Below, one piece after another: positions 6,307 through 13,792 of a stretch of 34,527 nucleotides of DNA. Every line of letters starts with the position of its first letter. Position 1 is the stretch's first letter. Made by a program: the position numbers and the translations under genes. The notes below the pieces were generated by a model. That model saw nothing but the letters and a program-made list of their open reading frames with translations. It did no database searches and was not told where the DNA came from. The stretch covers positions 1 through 34,527 of the forward strand of contig WHTT01000068.1 in the NCBI GenBank assembly GCA_009377605.1, in the 5' to 3' direction. Source of the DNA: Luteitalea sp. Its GTDB lineage: Bacteria > Acidobacteriota > Vicinamibacteria > Vicinamibacterales > Vicinamibacteraceae.

Positions 6307-6939
6307 CTACCCTACCACGCCGACGCGGTCTACAAATTCCTGTGAACTCCGGCTTTGCTCCGAGACAACCCAAAGTGCGCGCCCCTGTTCGTCCCATTGG
6401 CCGTGCGATTCCTTCTGGCGCCGGTACGAGTCGAAGCGGGTGTAGATAAACGACAGAGCTTTGAACCAAGTCATCTGTGGCATCTTCGGGTAGTTTGTGG
6501 CGACCTCAGGACTCTCTTCCTCACCGAGGCACAATAATGAGGTGTGGTAAAGCTGGCTTTGGTAGAAACCCCGCTCATAGAGCGCAGCCGCGGCGATCTC
6601 GTTTTCGGCTGCCGGAAACGCTCCGACCGCCCGCAACACTTTGTGCATGTTCTGTCGGTCAGGATTCGTCCAAGGGCCGTTAAGCGCGCAGACCTTCGAC
6701 TTGATCTCAGCGAGCGCAATGAATGACTTGCCGCTGATGCGAGTGAACGGTTGGTCGTCCTGCATCGTTCTCAGTTCAGCACGATACGGAAACCGCACGG
6801 CAAGTATGTCGACATCAGTCTCTTGGTTGCGGCCTTGCTCCGGGTGAACGATGAAATTCGGTATCGTGAGGAAGCCATTCAGGCGCAGGTACCAGTACCC
6901 CAGTTGCTCCGCTCGAATTCGCATGTTCTGCGCCGGCAT
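6307..6939 (-). CDS. Cassette 1: PD-(D/E)XK nuclease-like protein
   Basis: This intact 210-residue product has the acidic and lysine residues of a PD-(D/E)XK core: QETDVDILAVRF (D42/D44) followed by SFIALAEIKSKV (E78-x-K80). The preceding NFIVHPEQGRN segment would form the first helix and strand region. The fold is shared by restriction enzymes and many repair and defence nucleases; the target is unknown. The ATG at 6939 is chosen because an AGAGGTGG precedes it and because it lies 27 bases inside the cassette border at 6966. The frame continues upstream into the attI region, but that part is not cassette DNA. As the first cassette next to the integrase it is the newest or best-expressed position in normal integrons. 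Confidence 0.6.
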   Translation of the reverse strand: MPAQNMRIRAEQLGYWYLRLNGFLTIPNFIVHPEQGRNQETDVDILAVRFPYRAELRTMQDDQPFTRISGKSFIALAEIKSKVCALNGPWTNPDRQNMHKVLRAVGAFPAAENEIAAAALYERGFYQSQLYHTSLLCLGEEESPEVATNYPKMPQMTWFKALSFIYTRFDSYRRQKESHGQWDEQGRALWVVSEQSRSSQEFVDRVGVVG

Positions 6940-6960
6940 CCACCACCTCTGAACAAAGCG

Positions 6961-7260
6961 GCCTAACGTCTCTTGGAGTAGACCGCCGGTCGGCCGCGCA
7001 GCCAAACGCCGAACTCTCCGCACCTTCTCCAATCCGGATGTCTCTGTGTCTGCGGATGTTAGCACGGATGGCCGGGAACAGCGGACCGTGGTTGGCTGCG
7101 AACAGGACGTTGGACGCGGCGACTCGCGGCCAACCGCGTTTCGCCTGCCATTCGACGAGGCGGCGAAGAGTTTTCGGCATCGACGATTGCGGCAGACTTG
7201 TTCCCCAAGCGCTGCCGCCGGTTGGCTGCGAGCGGCGCGGCCAATTCCTCGCTGCCGCCG
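6961..7260 (-). other. Candidate attI region between integrase and first cassette
   Basis: Between the integrase stop (7261) and cassette 1 lies about 300 bases with no gene. On the minus strand it ends in GTTAGGC (6967-6961), the crossover site where cassette 1 was inserted. It contains a 12-bp direct repeat, GGTTGGCTGCGA, at 7090-7101 and 7220-7231, reminiscent of the direct repeats that integrases bind in attI sites. CTAACATC (the complement of 7054-7061) resembles CTAACGTC at 6963-6970, so the proximal 100 bases might instead be a relic attC. Confidence 0.5.
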
Positions 7261-8217
7261 TCACAGACGGTCGACAGGGCTGCGCACGCCGAGCGGACGT
7301 CGATTCAGGACGTGGGTGTACACGATCGTCGTACTGACGTCGGCGTGCCCAAGGAGCTCCTGGACCGTACGAATGTCGTATCCATCCTCGAGCAGATGCG
7401 TCGCACACGAACGCCTGAAGGTGTGCGGACCCACCCGCTTCGTGATGCCGGCTCGTCGTGCCGCCCGGGCAACGGCCCGTTGAACGACGGATTCGTGGAG
7501 GTGAAAGCGAGACGGCTGTCCCCATCGCGGATCCGTGCAGATGCGTGATGCGGGAAACACGAACTGCCATCCCCAGTCAGTCGCCGCATTCGGATACTTG
7601 CGATCGAGCGCGAACGGGAGGACGACGCGGCCAAAGCCTCGTGCGAGATCCACAAGGTGCCGCCGCTTGACGGCTTCCAGATGCCGTGAAAGTGGCGCGA
7701 TGACCGCAGTCGGGAGGACGGTGGGCCGATCCTTCTGGCCTTTGCCCCGGCGAATCACAATCTGCCGTCGCTCCAGATCGATGTCTTTGACGCGAAGCTC
7801 AAGGCATTCCTGCAGGCGCAGCCCCGCGCCGTACAGGAGAGCGACGCCAATCCACACCGACCCATCGAGCTCTTTCATGATGCGCGCAACTTCGTCCCGG
7901 CTCAGCACGACAGGCACACGGACCGGCATGCGGGCGCGCGGAACGTGTTCGATGGTGCCAATCTTCATGTGCCAGCACGTCACGGTACAGGAACAAGATG
8001 GCGCTGAGCGCCTGATTGTGCGTCGAGGCGCTGACGCGACGGCTCGATGCCAGCCACGTCAGAAAGGACGTGATCTCCGGCACTCCCATGTCGGATGGAT
8101 GTCGCTTCTTGTGAAACAGAATGTAGCGGCGAATCCAATCGACGTAAGCGCTCTCGGTTCGGCGGCTGTAGTGCTTCGCGCGAATCGCGCCCCGGGAACG
8201 CGATCAAGGAGCTTCGG
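7261..8217 (-). pseudogene. intI: Integron integrase IntI, disrupted
   Basis: This is a tyrosine recombinase with the extra helix that marks integron integrases: [19 protein letters not shown], which other XerC-like proteins lack. The catalytic set is present: Arg in [17 protein letters not shown], and [13 protein letters not shown] with the nucleophile Tyr. The C-terminus GVRSPVDRL is complete. The N-terminal half ([20 protein letters not shown], then [20 protein letters not shown]) is in another frame; the switch lies near 7965. A second switch near 8195 separates PKLLDRV, the usual IntI opening, and no start codon remains. It lies on the same strand as the cassettes and its 3' end faces them, the reverse of class 1 integrons. 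It is presumably inactive unless the indels are sequencing errors. Confidence 0.85.
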
Positions 8218-8551
8218 TTCACCACGACCAGCAGCCGAACATCCAGACGGCGTGGGAGACGCTGAAGCTTCTGGCCTACGGCTACGAGCCCAAGCCCGGC
8301 CGCACCGGCGCCGCCTGGAACCGTGAACAGCTCCAGCGCATCGACCTGCGCTGGCACGACCTGCGCCACGAGGGCGCCTGCCGGCTGCTCGCCGACGGCG
8401 TCGACATCCGCATCATCCAACTGATGCTCGGGCACGCGAGCATCCAGCAGACGCAGCGCTACCTGAACGTGACCGACGAGGAACTGAGGAGGGGACTGGA
8501 GGTGAGGTGGAACAACAAAGGCCGACCGCTTCGACTCGCATCGGGAGCGTG
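8214..8551 (+). pseudogene. C-terminal part of a phage-type tyrosine recombinase
   Basis: The plus-strand frame gives LRWHDLRHEGACRLLADGVD and IIQLMLGHASIQQTQRYLNV, the HxLRH, GH and Tyr motifs of a site-specific integrase catalytic domain, ending at TGA 8551. The upstream part (QPNIQTAWETLKLLAYGYEP) fits the preceding family helix. The first Arg motif and the whole N-terminal domain are missing, and similarity fades near 8214, exactly where the oppositely oriented IntI also loses its 5' end. The gene sits 86 bases from the 3' end of a tRNA gene, the usual integration target. It looks like a remnant of an integrative element. Confidence 0.75.
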
Positions 8552-8595
8552 AAGTGCTCAACCGCTACGAGAAAAGCATGTCGGCCTGTGCCGTT

Positions 8596-8627
8596 GTCAC
8601 CAATTTGTCACCAACGGGCTTGGTGAC
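8596..8627. repeat. Direct and inverted GTCACCAA repeats beside the integrase remnant
   Basis: GTCACCAA occurs at 8596-8603 and 8607-8614, followed by its exact complement TTGGTGAC at 8620-8627 with a 5-base loop. The second and third copies form a perfect 8-bp hairpin between the integrase stop codon and the tRNA 3' end. It could be an integrase terminator or an arm-type binding site; there is no T-tract. Confidence 0.5.
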
Positions 8628-8637
8628 CGTGGAAATT

Positions 8638-8714
<77 letters not shown>

Positions 8715-8755
8715 TCACGGATCGACCAGCAACGCCTTCGACGCAACCGTCGATC

Positions 8756-8777
8756 GCGGTGGCCTCTCGGCCACCGC
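8756..8777. terminator. Perfect 9-bp hairpin between FtsB-like gene and tRNA
   Basis: GCGGTGGCC and GGCCACCGC flank a TCTC loop. It lies 92 bases after the FtsB-like stop and upstream of the tRNA on the same strand, so it could end FtsB-like transcription. No T-tract follows on the minus strand, so factor-independent termination is uncertain. Confidence 0.35.
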
Positions 8778-8868
8778 AACGAAATCAGTCTACCACTCGA
8801 TAACAACCTCGTCAAACGGCACAGGTCATGCCGTCAGACCGCCGGGGCGTTCACAAGGGCGTCGTGCC

Positions 8869-9315
8869 TCACTGCACCGGCGCCGCACGGCGCTCTCGCT
8901 CCTGGTCTGACTCGTCATCGCCACGACCGTCACCACCCCGCTGGCGGGCCCTGGACTGCGCTCGAGCCGATGCTGATGTCGATGGGATGTCCTTCACGAT
9001 GAACAGGAGCTCGCCAGGCTTGACCAGACCAAGCTCTCGGCGTGCAATAGCCTCGATGGCCGAAGGATCCTCGCGGAGTCGCCGTGCATCCTCTCGCAGC
9101 GACCGGTTCTGCTCCTTGAGCGCATCCACGGAGACCTTGAGCTGCTCGTACTGACCACGAACCCGCATCCGCTCGAGGACGCCCTTTTGACCGAAGATCG
9201 CATCCGCCGCGAGCACGACCGTGGCAAACACTATGAGGCCGCGAACGAGACGCCGAACGAGCCCGCGGTGACGGGGCGGACTGGAGCTCGACGAACGAGG
9301 AGTGGACGAGGCCAT
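8869..9315 (-). CDS. ftsB: FtsB/DivIC-type septum formation protein
   Basis: The 148-residue product has the FtsB/DivIC layout: a short basic cytoplasmic tail, one membrane helix (GLIVFATVVLAADAIFG, about residues 23-40), a periplasmic coiled coil (YEQLKVSVDALKEQNRSLRE), then the conserved AIEAIARRELGLVKPGE segment. These proteins link FtsL and FtsQ at the division septum. The last 40 residues are charged and variable. The ATG at 9315 is chosen because the cytoplasmic tail then has normal length; no strong ribosome-binding site precedes it. It is divergent from cutA. Positions 9316-9545 hold no gene and presumably both promoters. Confidence 0.8.
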   Translation of the reverse strand: MASSTPRSSSSSPPRHRGLVRRLVRGLIVFATVVLAADAIFGQKGVLERMRVRGQYEQLKVSVDALKEQNRSLREDARRLREDPSAIEAIARRELGLVKPGELLFIVKDIPSTSASARAQSRARQRGGDGRGDDESDQERERRAAPVQ

Positions 9316-9545
9316 GCTGTACGATGCGGACCGTCGAAAGCCGCAACAGGCCGCCGAGACATCACGGCCTGAACGCAACTGGCGACACAGCGCACCAATC
9401 GCCGTGCGCCTGGCATGCTGGGCGATACGCGCTCAGGCTGCGGGCTCGTCAGCAGCCTGCTAACAGCTTCGGCACGTTGAAGATACTGGAAATGTGCCCG
9501 GCAGGCAATAGTGCGAGCGCTGCCAGCGAGCAGGAAGGAGTCAGT

Positions 9546-9872
9546 ATGGACCATGATGAGGTAGTGATTGTGTTGACGACAATTCCAGATGAGGTCGATC
9601 GAGCCGCGTTCGCCGACGCGCTCGTCCGCGATCACCTGGCGGCGTGCGTGAGCATCCTGCCAGTCATGGAGTCCACCTATCGGTGGCAAGGCGCCGTCGA
9701 GCAAACGCGCGAGCGGCAAGTACTCCTCAAGACCGTCCGCTCACGGCTGGATGCGTTGCAGGCAGCCGTCCAGACACACCACCCATACGAGGTCCCGGAA
9801 TGGCTCGTGGTGTCCACCTCGGGCGGCTCGGACGCCTATACGAGCTGGCTGAAGGAGTCCGTCAACGTGTGA
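9546..9872 (+). CDS. cutA: CutA divalent-cation tolerance protein
   Basis: A 108-residue protein matches CutA1, a small trimeric ferredoxin-like protein linked to divalent-metal tolerance. Conserved stretches are LTTIPDEVDRAAFADALV, LAACVSILPVMESTYRWQG, the VLLKT strand and HHPYEVPEWLVV. The ATG at 9546 follows a clear AAGGAG with normal spacing. The in-frame upstream extension is not conserved-looking. It converges on the DUF2721 gene with a 25-base gap. Confidence 0.92.
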   Translation: MDHDEVVIVLTTIPDEVDRAAFADALVRDHLAACVSILPVMESTYRWQGAVEQTRERQVLLKTVRSRLDALQAAVQTHHPYEVPEWLVVSTSGGSDAYTSWLKESVNV

Positions 9873-9897
9873 CGACGTGGTGAAGATCGTTTGGCCA

Positions 9898-10392
9898 CTA
9901 TGGCGAAAACTGCGTCACCGCCCGGGCCTCCTCTGCGAGGTACTGGACAGCAAGCCGCGTCTCACGAACCATCTCCACGCAGCCATACACCAAGGCAACA
10001 ACCGCGACGCTGCCCGCCACGAACGCCACAGTGGTGATGGACCTGAGCGCAACCATCTGGGCATGGAAGGCAAAGAACGTCCCGATCACCATCAGCAACG
10101 CTGCCGCCGCAAAGGCGCCGAGCGCGGCGTAGAAGCTGCGCAGCGCCTTGAGCAAGAGCTGCGACCGTCTGTTGAGACCGTCACGCTGGCGACTCCAGGC
10201 GTCGTGCTCAGGTGTGCCTGGCTCGAACGAGCGCATCTCGCGAATGACGATACGCATGCGGTCGACGACGCGGGCGAGACGGTTGCCTGTGCCGAGCGCG
10301 AGCACGGAGCAGGCGTTGGTCAAGATGGCCGGAGCCACAACAGCTGTAAGCGCCGCAAACGGATTGTTCACCAACGTATCGGTCTCGGGCAT
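9898..10392 (-). CDS. DUF2721 family membrane protein
   Basis: The 164-residue product resembles DUF2721 proteins of unknown function. An amphipathic N-terminal part (PFAALTAVVAPAILTNACSV) is followed by NRLARVVDRMR, an Arg/Gln-rich linker and two membrane helices (about FYAALGAFAAAALLMVIGTF and TTVAFVAGSVAVVALVYG), then a short charged tail. The ATG at 10392 is preferred; an in-frame GTG at 10431 would add 13 residues. Neither start has a strong ribosome-binding site. It is a lone minus-strand gene downstream of a REP-like repeat cluster. Confidence 0.75.
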   Translation of the reverse strand: MPETDTLVNNPFAALTAVVAPAILTNACSVLALGTGNRLARVVDRMRIVIREMRSFEPGTPEHDAWSRQRDGLNRRSQLLLKALRSFYAALGAFAAAALLMVIGTFFAFHAQMVALRSITTVAFVAGSVAVVALVYGCVEMVRETRLAVQYLAEEARAVTQFSP

Positions 10393-10458
10393 GTGCTGGT
10401 CCGCCAATGGTGGGGCGCGTTCGCCGAACACGCCGCTCGGATGCCTCGGCGAGGTAAC

Positions 10459-10551
10459 GGCCGCCTCGGCGAGGCGGCCCTACCTTCCGACTATCTAGAG
10501 CGCGTCAGCCTCCCGCGTCGGTTCGGACGCCACGGCGAGGCGGCCCTACCT
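10459..10551. repeat. REP-like palindrome and 19-bp direct repeat
   Basis: GGCCGCCTC and GAGGCGGCC (10459-10467 and 10471-10479) form a perfect 9-bp hairpin with a GGC loop. A 19-base unit starting CGGCGAGGCGGCCC and ending TACCT occurs at 10467-10485 and again at 10533-10551. The second copy includes part of the stop codon of the permease gene that ends at 10550. This looks like a dispersed intergenic repeat and may also terminate transcription. Confidence 0.65.
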
Positions 10552-13027
10552 ATGACTCGGTCAGCGCTGAAACCGGATCGACTCGCGTGGCCCGATGCGC
10601 CGGTACGATGCAGGCTGCCACGGCGGCAGCAACCATCACGAAGACAACGAGCGCGAGAACCGCAGGATCGAACGGGGAGACGCCGTGAAGCTGGCTCTCG
10701 ATCGCGCGACGCAGCGCCACGATGCCAGCCAACCCGCCCAGCAAGCCGACGGCGAGCATGATCGCTCCTTCACGCAGCACGAGACGGAAGATCGCTGATC
10801 GATCGCTGCCCAGAGCCATTCTGATGCCAATCTCTCGCGTTCGTTGCTGGACGATCGAGGCAAGCACACCATAGATGCCAATCGTCGCCAACAGGAGCGC
10901 CAGGACGCCGAACCCCAGCGTGAGGAGCATCGGCGTCCGGCGGTCGGTCAACGATCGGCTGATGCGCTCCTGCATTGTCCGGACGTCGAAGATCGGCAAC
11001 TCGGGATCGATCTCCGTCATCGCGCGACGCACCGACGACATGAGCCGTTCGGGATCGCCAGCCGTCCGGACCGCCAGAACGAAATCATCGTCCGGGTCCT
11101 GCGTGTACGGGAAGTAATAGGCGCCGACCTGATCAGCAGGTGACAACAGGCCGCGCATCTGCACCGACGCCACGACACCAACGATGTCGAAGTACGAGGC
11201 CTTGCTCGGATCGCGGAAATCGTCCACGCTGGTCGGCCGCCACATCCGCCGGCCGATGGCACCGCCCTCGGGCCAAAAGCGCTTGGCGAGCCGCTCATCG
11301 ATCACGATCACACGCCCGCTCTTCGGCGTATCGCGCTCGTCGAAGCCCCGCCCCTCGATGATACGAATGCCCATCACCTCGAAGTATCCCGGCGTAACCA
11401 CGCTCTGCGACGGCGACACGGCCGACTCCCCCGGACGCGGCACGTAGCCTTCGGCGAAGATCACGCTGTTGCTTTGATCGTCGCCAAAGGGAATCTGACC
11501 GGCGATCCCAGCGCGCTCGACACCCGGCAAGCGCCGCAGGCGGGCGAGCGCTCGCTCCGCAAAGCTCCTCCGCGCCGCTTCGTCTTCGTATCGCGAGTCG
11601 GGCAGGTCGACAGCTGCCGTGAGCACACCGCGCGGCTCGAAGCCCGGATCGATCGCGAGGAGCTCGCGAAAGCTGGCCAGCAGCAGCACGGCGCCGGCCA
11701 GCAGCACGAGCGCCGTCGCCACCTGAGTCACCACGAGCGCTTGACGCGCCAGCCGCACACCGCGACTGGCAGTGCCCGATCGCCCTTCGTCTCGGAGCAC
11801 GGACGTCGGGCTCACGCGGAGAATGCGGGCGGCCGGCAGCAACGCCACGAGGACACCCACGAGCAGCGCGATCCCTATCGTGAAGACGACCGCCGCGCTG
11901 TCGAGTTGGACCTCGCCCGCCCGCGGCAGTGTTCCAATCCCCAACGCGTCGAGCCCGGCGAGGCCCGCCCACCCGACGAGCAAGCCGAGCGCCCCGCCGA
12001 ACACGGCAAGCAGCAGGCTCTCGGTCAGCATCTGGCCGGCGATGCGCGCACTGGAGGCGCCGAGCGCGACGCGCGTGGCCAGCTCGCGCCCACGTGCCGT
12101 GGCTCGCACGAGCACAAGGTTTGCGACGTTCACCGCACCGATGAGCAGGACGCAGGTCACGCCACCCCACAGCAGAAAGAGGATGCCACGGATATCGCGG
12201 ACCAGCTCGCCGTGAAAGAACCGCACCGGTGTGTGGAATCCGGCATCCAGCAACAGCGGCTTCAGATCCGGCAACCGATCCATGTTCCGCTGGTTGAGCG
12301 CATCGACCCTGGCTTGCGCCTGCGCGAGCGTCGCACCAGGCTGGAGACGCGCGACCATGCTCCAGCTGTTGCTGTGATACTCCTGTCGCTGCTCAGGCGT
12401 GAAGGCGAGTGGCGTGAAGAGACGTGGTTCTTGATCACGGAACGAGAAGAACTGGAACTCTTGCGGCATCACGCCAACGATGGTGTACGCACGATCATCG
12501 AGGCGCAGCTCGCGGCCGACGACACCGGGGTCGCCGCCGAACGCTTCACGCCAAAAGCCGTGGCTGAGCATCACCACCCGATCCTGCCCCGGCTCGGCTT
12601 CCGCCTCGGTGAAGGTGCGTCCAAGCGACGCGCTGGCCCGCAGGAGCGGAAAGATCGAGGGTGTCACCGTGAGCCCGGGAATGCGCTGCGGCGCTCCCGG
12701 GCCACCGACGTTGTGATCGCGCCCGTTGTAGGCGGCAACCGTCTCGAACACATCGGTCAGTGCCCGTCGATCGAAGTAGTCGGGCGCACCGTTCCCGCCA
12801 CTCGTATCGGTGCCCACCGCCTTCGGATAAGCGTTCCACATCGTCACGACACGATCAGGCTCGGGCACCGCCAGTGGCCGTAGAATGACGGAATTGACGA
12901 CGCTGAAGATTGTGGTGTTGGCTCCGATGCAAAGCGCCAACGTCGGAACGGCAGTGAAGAGAAAGGCCTTGTGCTTGAAGAGCTGGCGGAGCGCAAAGCG
13001 CAGATCACGCAGGAAGGTGCCCATCAT
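10550..13027 (-). CDS. ADOP-family ABC permease (duplicated FtsX/MacB)
   Basis: The 825-residue protein has the 'acidobacterial duplicated orphan permease' layout. It starts with a RDLRFALRQLFKHKAF helix and a first membrane segment, followed by a MacB-type periplasmic domain, an FtsX core with three helices (from GILFLLWGGVTCVLLIGAVN), and a second copy of the whole unit (QALVVTQVATALVLLAGAVL, then GFGVLALLLATIGIYGVLAS). It ends in the usual HRATRVDPVSAL. Such permeases are numerous in Acidobacteriota, lack an adjacent ATPase, and probably act with a MacB/LolD-type ATPase encoded elsewhere. The gene is intact, with ATG at 13027. It is divergent from the Rdx gene, and no PadR regulator lies beside it. 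Confidence 0.93.
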   Translation of the reverse strand: MMGTFLRDLRFALRQLFKHKAFLFTAVPTLALCIGANTTIFSVVNSVILRPLAVPEPDRVVTMWNAYPKAVGTDTSGGNGAPDYFDRRALTDVFETVAAYNGRDHNVGGPGAPQRIPGLTVTPSIFPLLRASASLGRTFTEAEAEPGQDRVVMLSHGFWREAFGGDPGVVGRELRLDDRAYTIVGVMPQEFQFFSFRDQEPRLFTPLAFTPEQRQEYHSNSWSMVARLQPGATLAQAQARVDALNQRNMDRLPDLKPLLLDAGFHTPVRFFHGELVRDIRGILFLLWGGVTCVLLIGAVNVANLVLVRATARGRELATRVALGASSARIAGQMLTESLLLAVFGGALGLLVGWAGLAGLDALGIGTLPRAGEVQLDSAAVVFTIGIALLVGVLVALLPAARILRVSPTSVLRDEGRSGTASRGVRLARQALVVTQVATALVLLAGAVLLLASFRELLAIDPGFEPRGVLTAAVDLPDSRYEDEAARRSFAERALARLRRLPGVERAGIAGQIPFGDDQSNSVIFAEGYVPRPGESAVSPSQSVVTPGYFEVMGIRIIEGRGFDERDTPKSGRVIVIDERLAKRFWPEGGAIGRRMWRPTSVDDFRDPSKASYFDIVGVVASVQMRGLLSPADQVGAYYFPYTQDPDDDFVLAVRTAGDPERLMSSVRRAMTEIDPELPIFDVRTMQERISRSLTDRRTPMLLTLGFGVLALLLATIGIYGVLASIVQQRTREIGIRMALGSDRSAIFRLVLREGAIMLAVGLLGGLAGIVALRRAIESQLHGVSPFDPAVLALVVFVMVAAAVAACIVPAHRATRVDPVSALTES

Positions 13028-13108
13028 CGTGTCCGGCGTCCCAGCGAGACATTGTGGTGGGTCATTGTAGCGTCAATACGGGTACGCCACTCAGGGGGTT
13101 CCAAACCC

Positions 13109-13396
13109 GTGAAGAACCGAATAGAGATTCGCTATTGCACGCAGTGCCGGTGGCTGCTGCGAGCCGCCTGGATGGCGCAGGAGCTGCTCACGACCTTCGA
13201 GCAGGAGATCGGCGAGATCGCGCTGGTGCCCGGCACCGGTGGGGTGTTCGAGGTACGAGTCGATGACTCACTCCTGTGGTCACGCCAGGAGGAGCGTCGC
13301 TTTCCGGAGCTGAAAGAGCTCAAGCAGCTCGTGCGTGACCGCATCGCGCCTGGCAGGGAGCTAGGCCACTCGGATCGAAGTGGCCCTGAACCGTAG
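13109..13396 (+). CDS. Rdx/SelW-type thioredoxin-like protein
   Basis: A 95-residue product of the SelT/SelW/SelH (Rdx) family: IEIRYCTQCRWLLRAAWMAQ carries the redox CxxC motif at residues 10-13 near the N-terminus, followed by GEIALVPGTGGVFEVRVDD and a FPELKELKQLVRD helix. Here the second position is Cys rather than selenocysteine. Family members are small thiol-redox proteins with poorly known partners. The GTG at 13109 is chosen because an AGGGGG lies just upstream and the family starts there. It is divergent from the ADOP permease. Confidence 0.88.
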   Translation: MKNRIEIRYCTQCRWLLRAAWMAQELLTTFEQEIGEIALVPGTGGVFEVRVDDSLLWSRQEERRFPELKELKQLVRDRIAPGRELGHSDRSGPEP

Positions 13397-13430
13397 GTCT
13401 CTCTGACAATGAATTGCCTACCGTCTGGCA

Positions 13431-13450
13431 GGCCAACCTTGCGGCTGGCC
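13431..13450. terminator. Hairpin after the Rdx gene
   Basis: GGCCAACC and GGCTGGCC pair over 7 of 8 positions around a TTGC loop, 35 bases after the Rdx stop. A pyrimidine stretch (CTCTCTCTCC) follows but there is no T-run, so it is only terminator-like. Confidence 0.35.
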
Positions 13451-13530
13451 CTCTCTCTCCGATTCGGAGGAGCCAGGAGTCGCAGATTCGGAGACGGGGA
13501 GAAACGGCGCGCCGTCCAGAGCAGCAAGCA

Positions 13531-13761
13531 CTACCGAGCGCGCCTGACGCTCGTCACAGCACCCACGAGGAAGTCGAGCAGAACAGTGTCACCGACATCC
13601 AAGCCTCGATCGACGGACTCCGGGCCGATGCGCGCCACGCGCACCTGCTCGCTCTCATCGTCGGTGAACACGTAGTGCAGATCGAGCGAGATCTGTCCAT
13701 GGACGCTGAGTGGCTGGATCTTCTTGAGGACGGCCGTCCGCGAACCCTTGAGCACAGGCAC
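13531..13761 (-). CDS. Small conserved-looking hypothetical protein
   Basis: A 76-residue frame opening with GTG at 13761 reads as a compact beta-rich protein: VLKKIQPLSVHGQISLDLHY, then DDESEQVRVARIGPESVDRG and VGDTVLLDFLVGAVTSVRR. The alternation of hydrophobic strands and the Gly-Asp turns suggest a small beta-barrel or OB-like fold. I do not recognise a named family. No strong ribosome-binding site precedes the start. It lies just upstream of the dienelactone hydrolase gene on the same strand, but the hydrolase ends there, so the two are not an operon in that order. Confidence 0.5.
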   Translation of the reverse strand: MPVLKGSRTAVLKKIQPLSVHGQISLDLHYVFTDDESEQVRVARIGPESVDRGLDVGDTVLLDFLVGAVTSVRRAR

Positions 13762-13792
13762 TCAGTCTACTATGCCGCCGCCCGACGAGCAC

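Noticed and set aside
11474-12883. Long plus-strand open frame opposite the ADOP permease
   Set aside because: Its protein is low-complexity, Arg/His/Glu-rich antisense of an intact conserved gene. The long antisense frames at 13724-14962, 16384-17529 and 29593-31134 were rejected for the same reason.
13109-13396. Selenoprotein of the SelW family
   Set aside because: The redox motif is Cys-x-x-Cys with no in-frame TGA.
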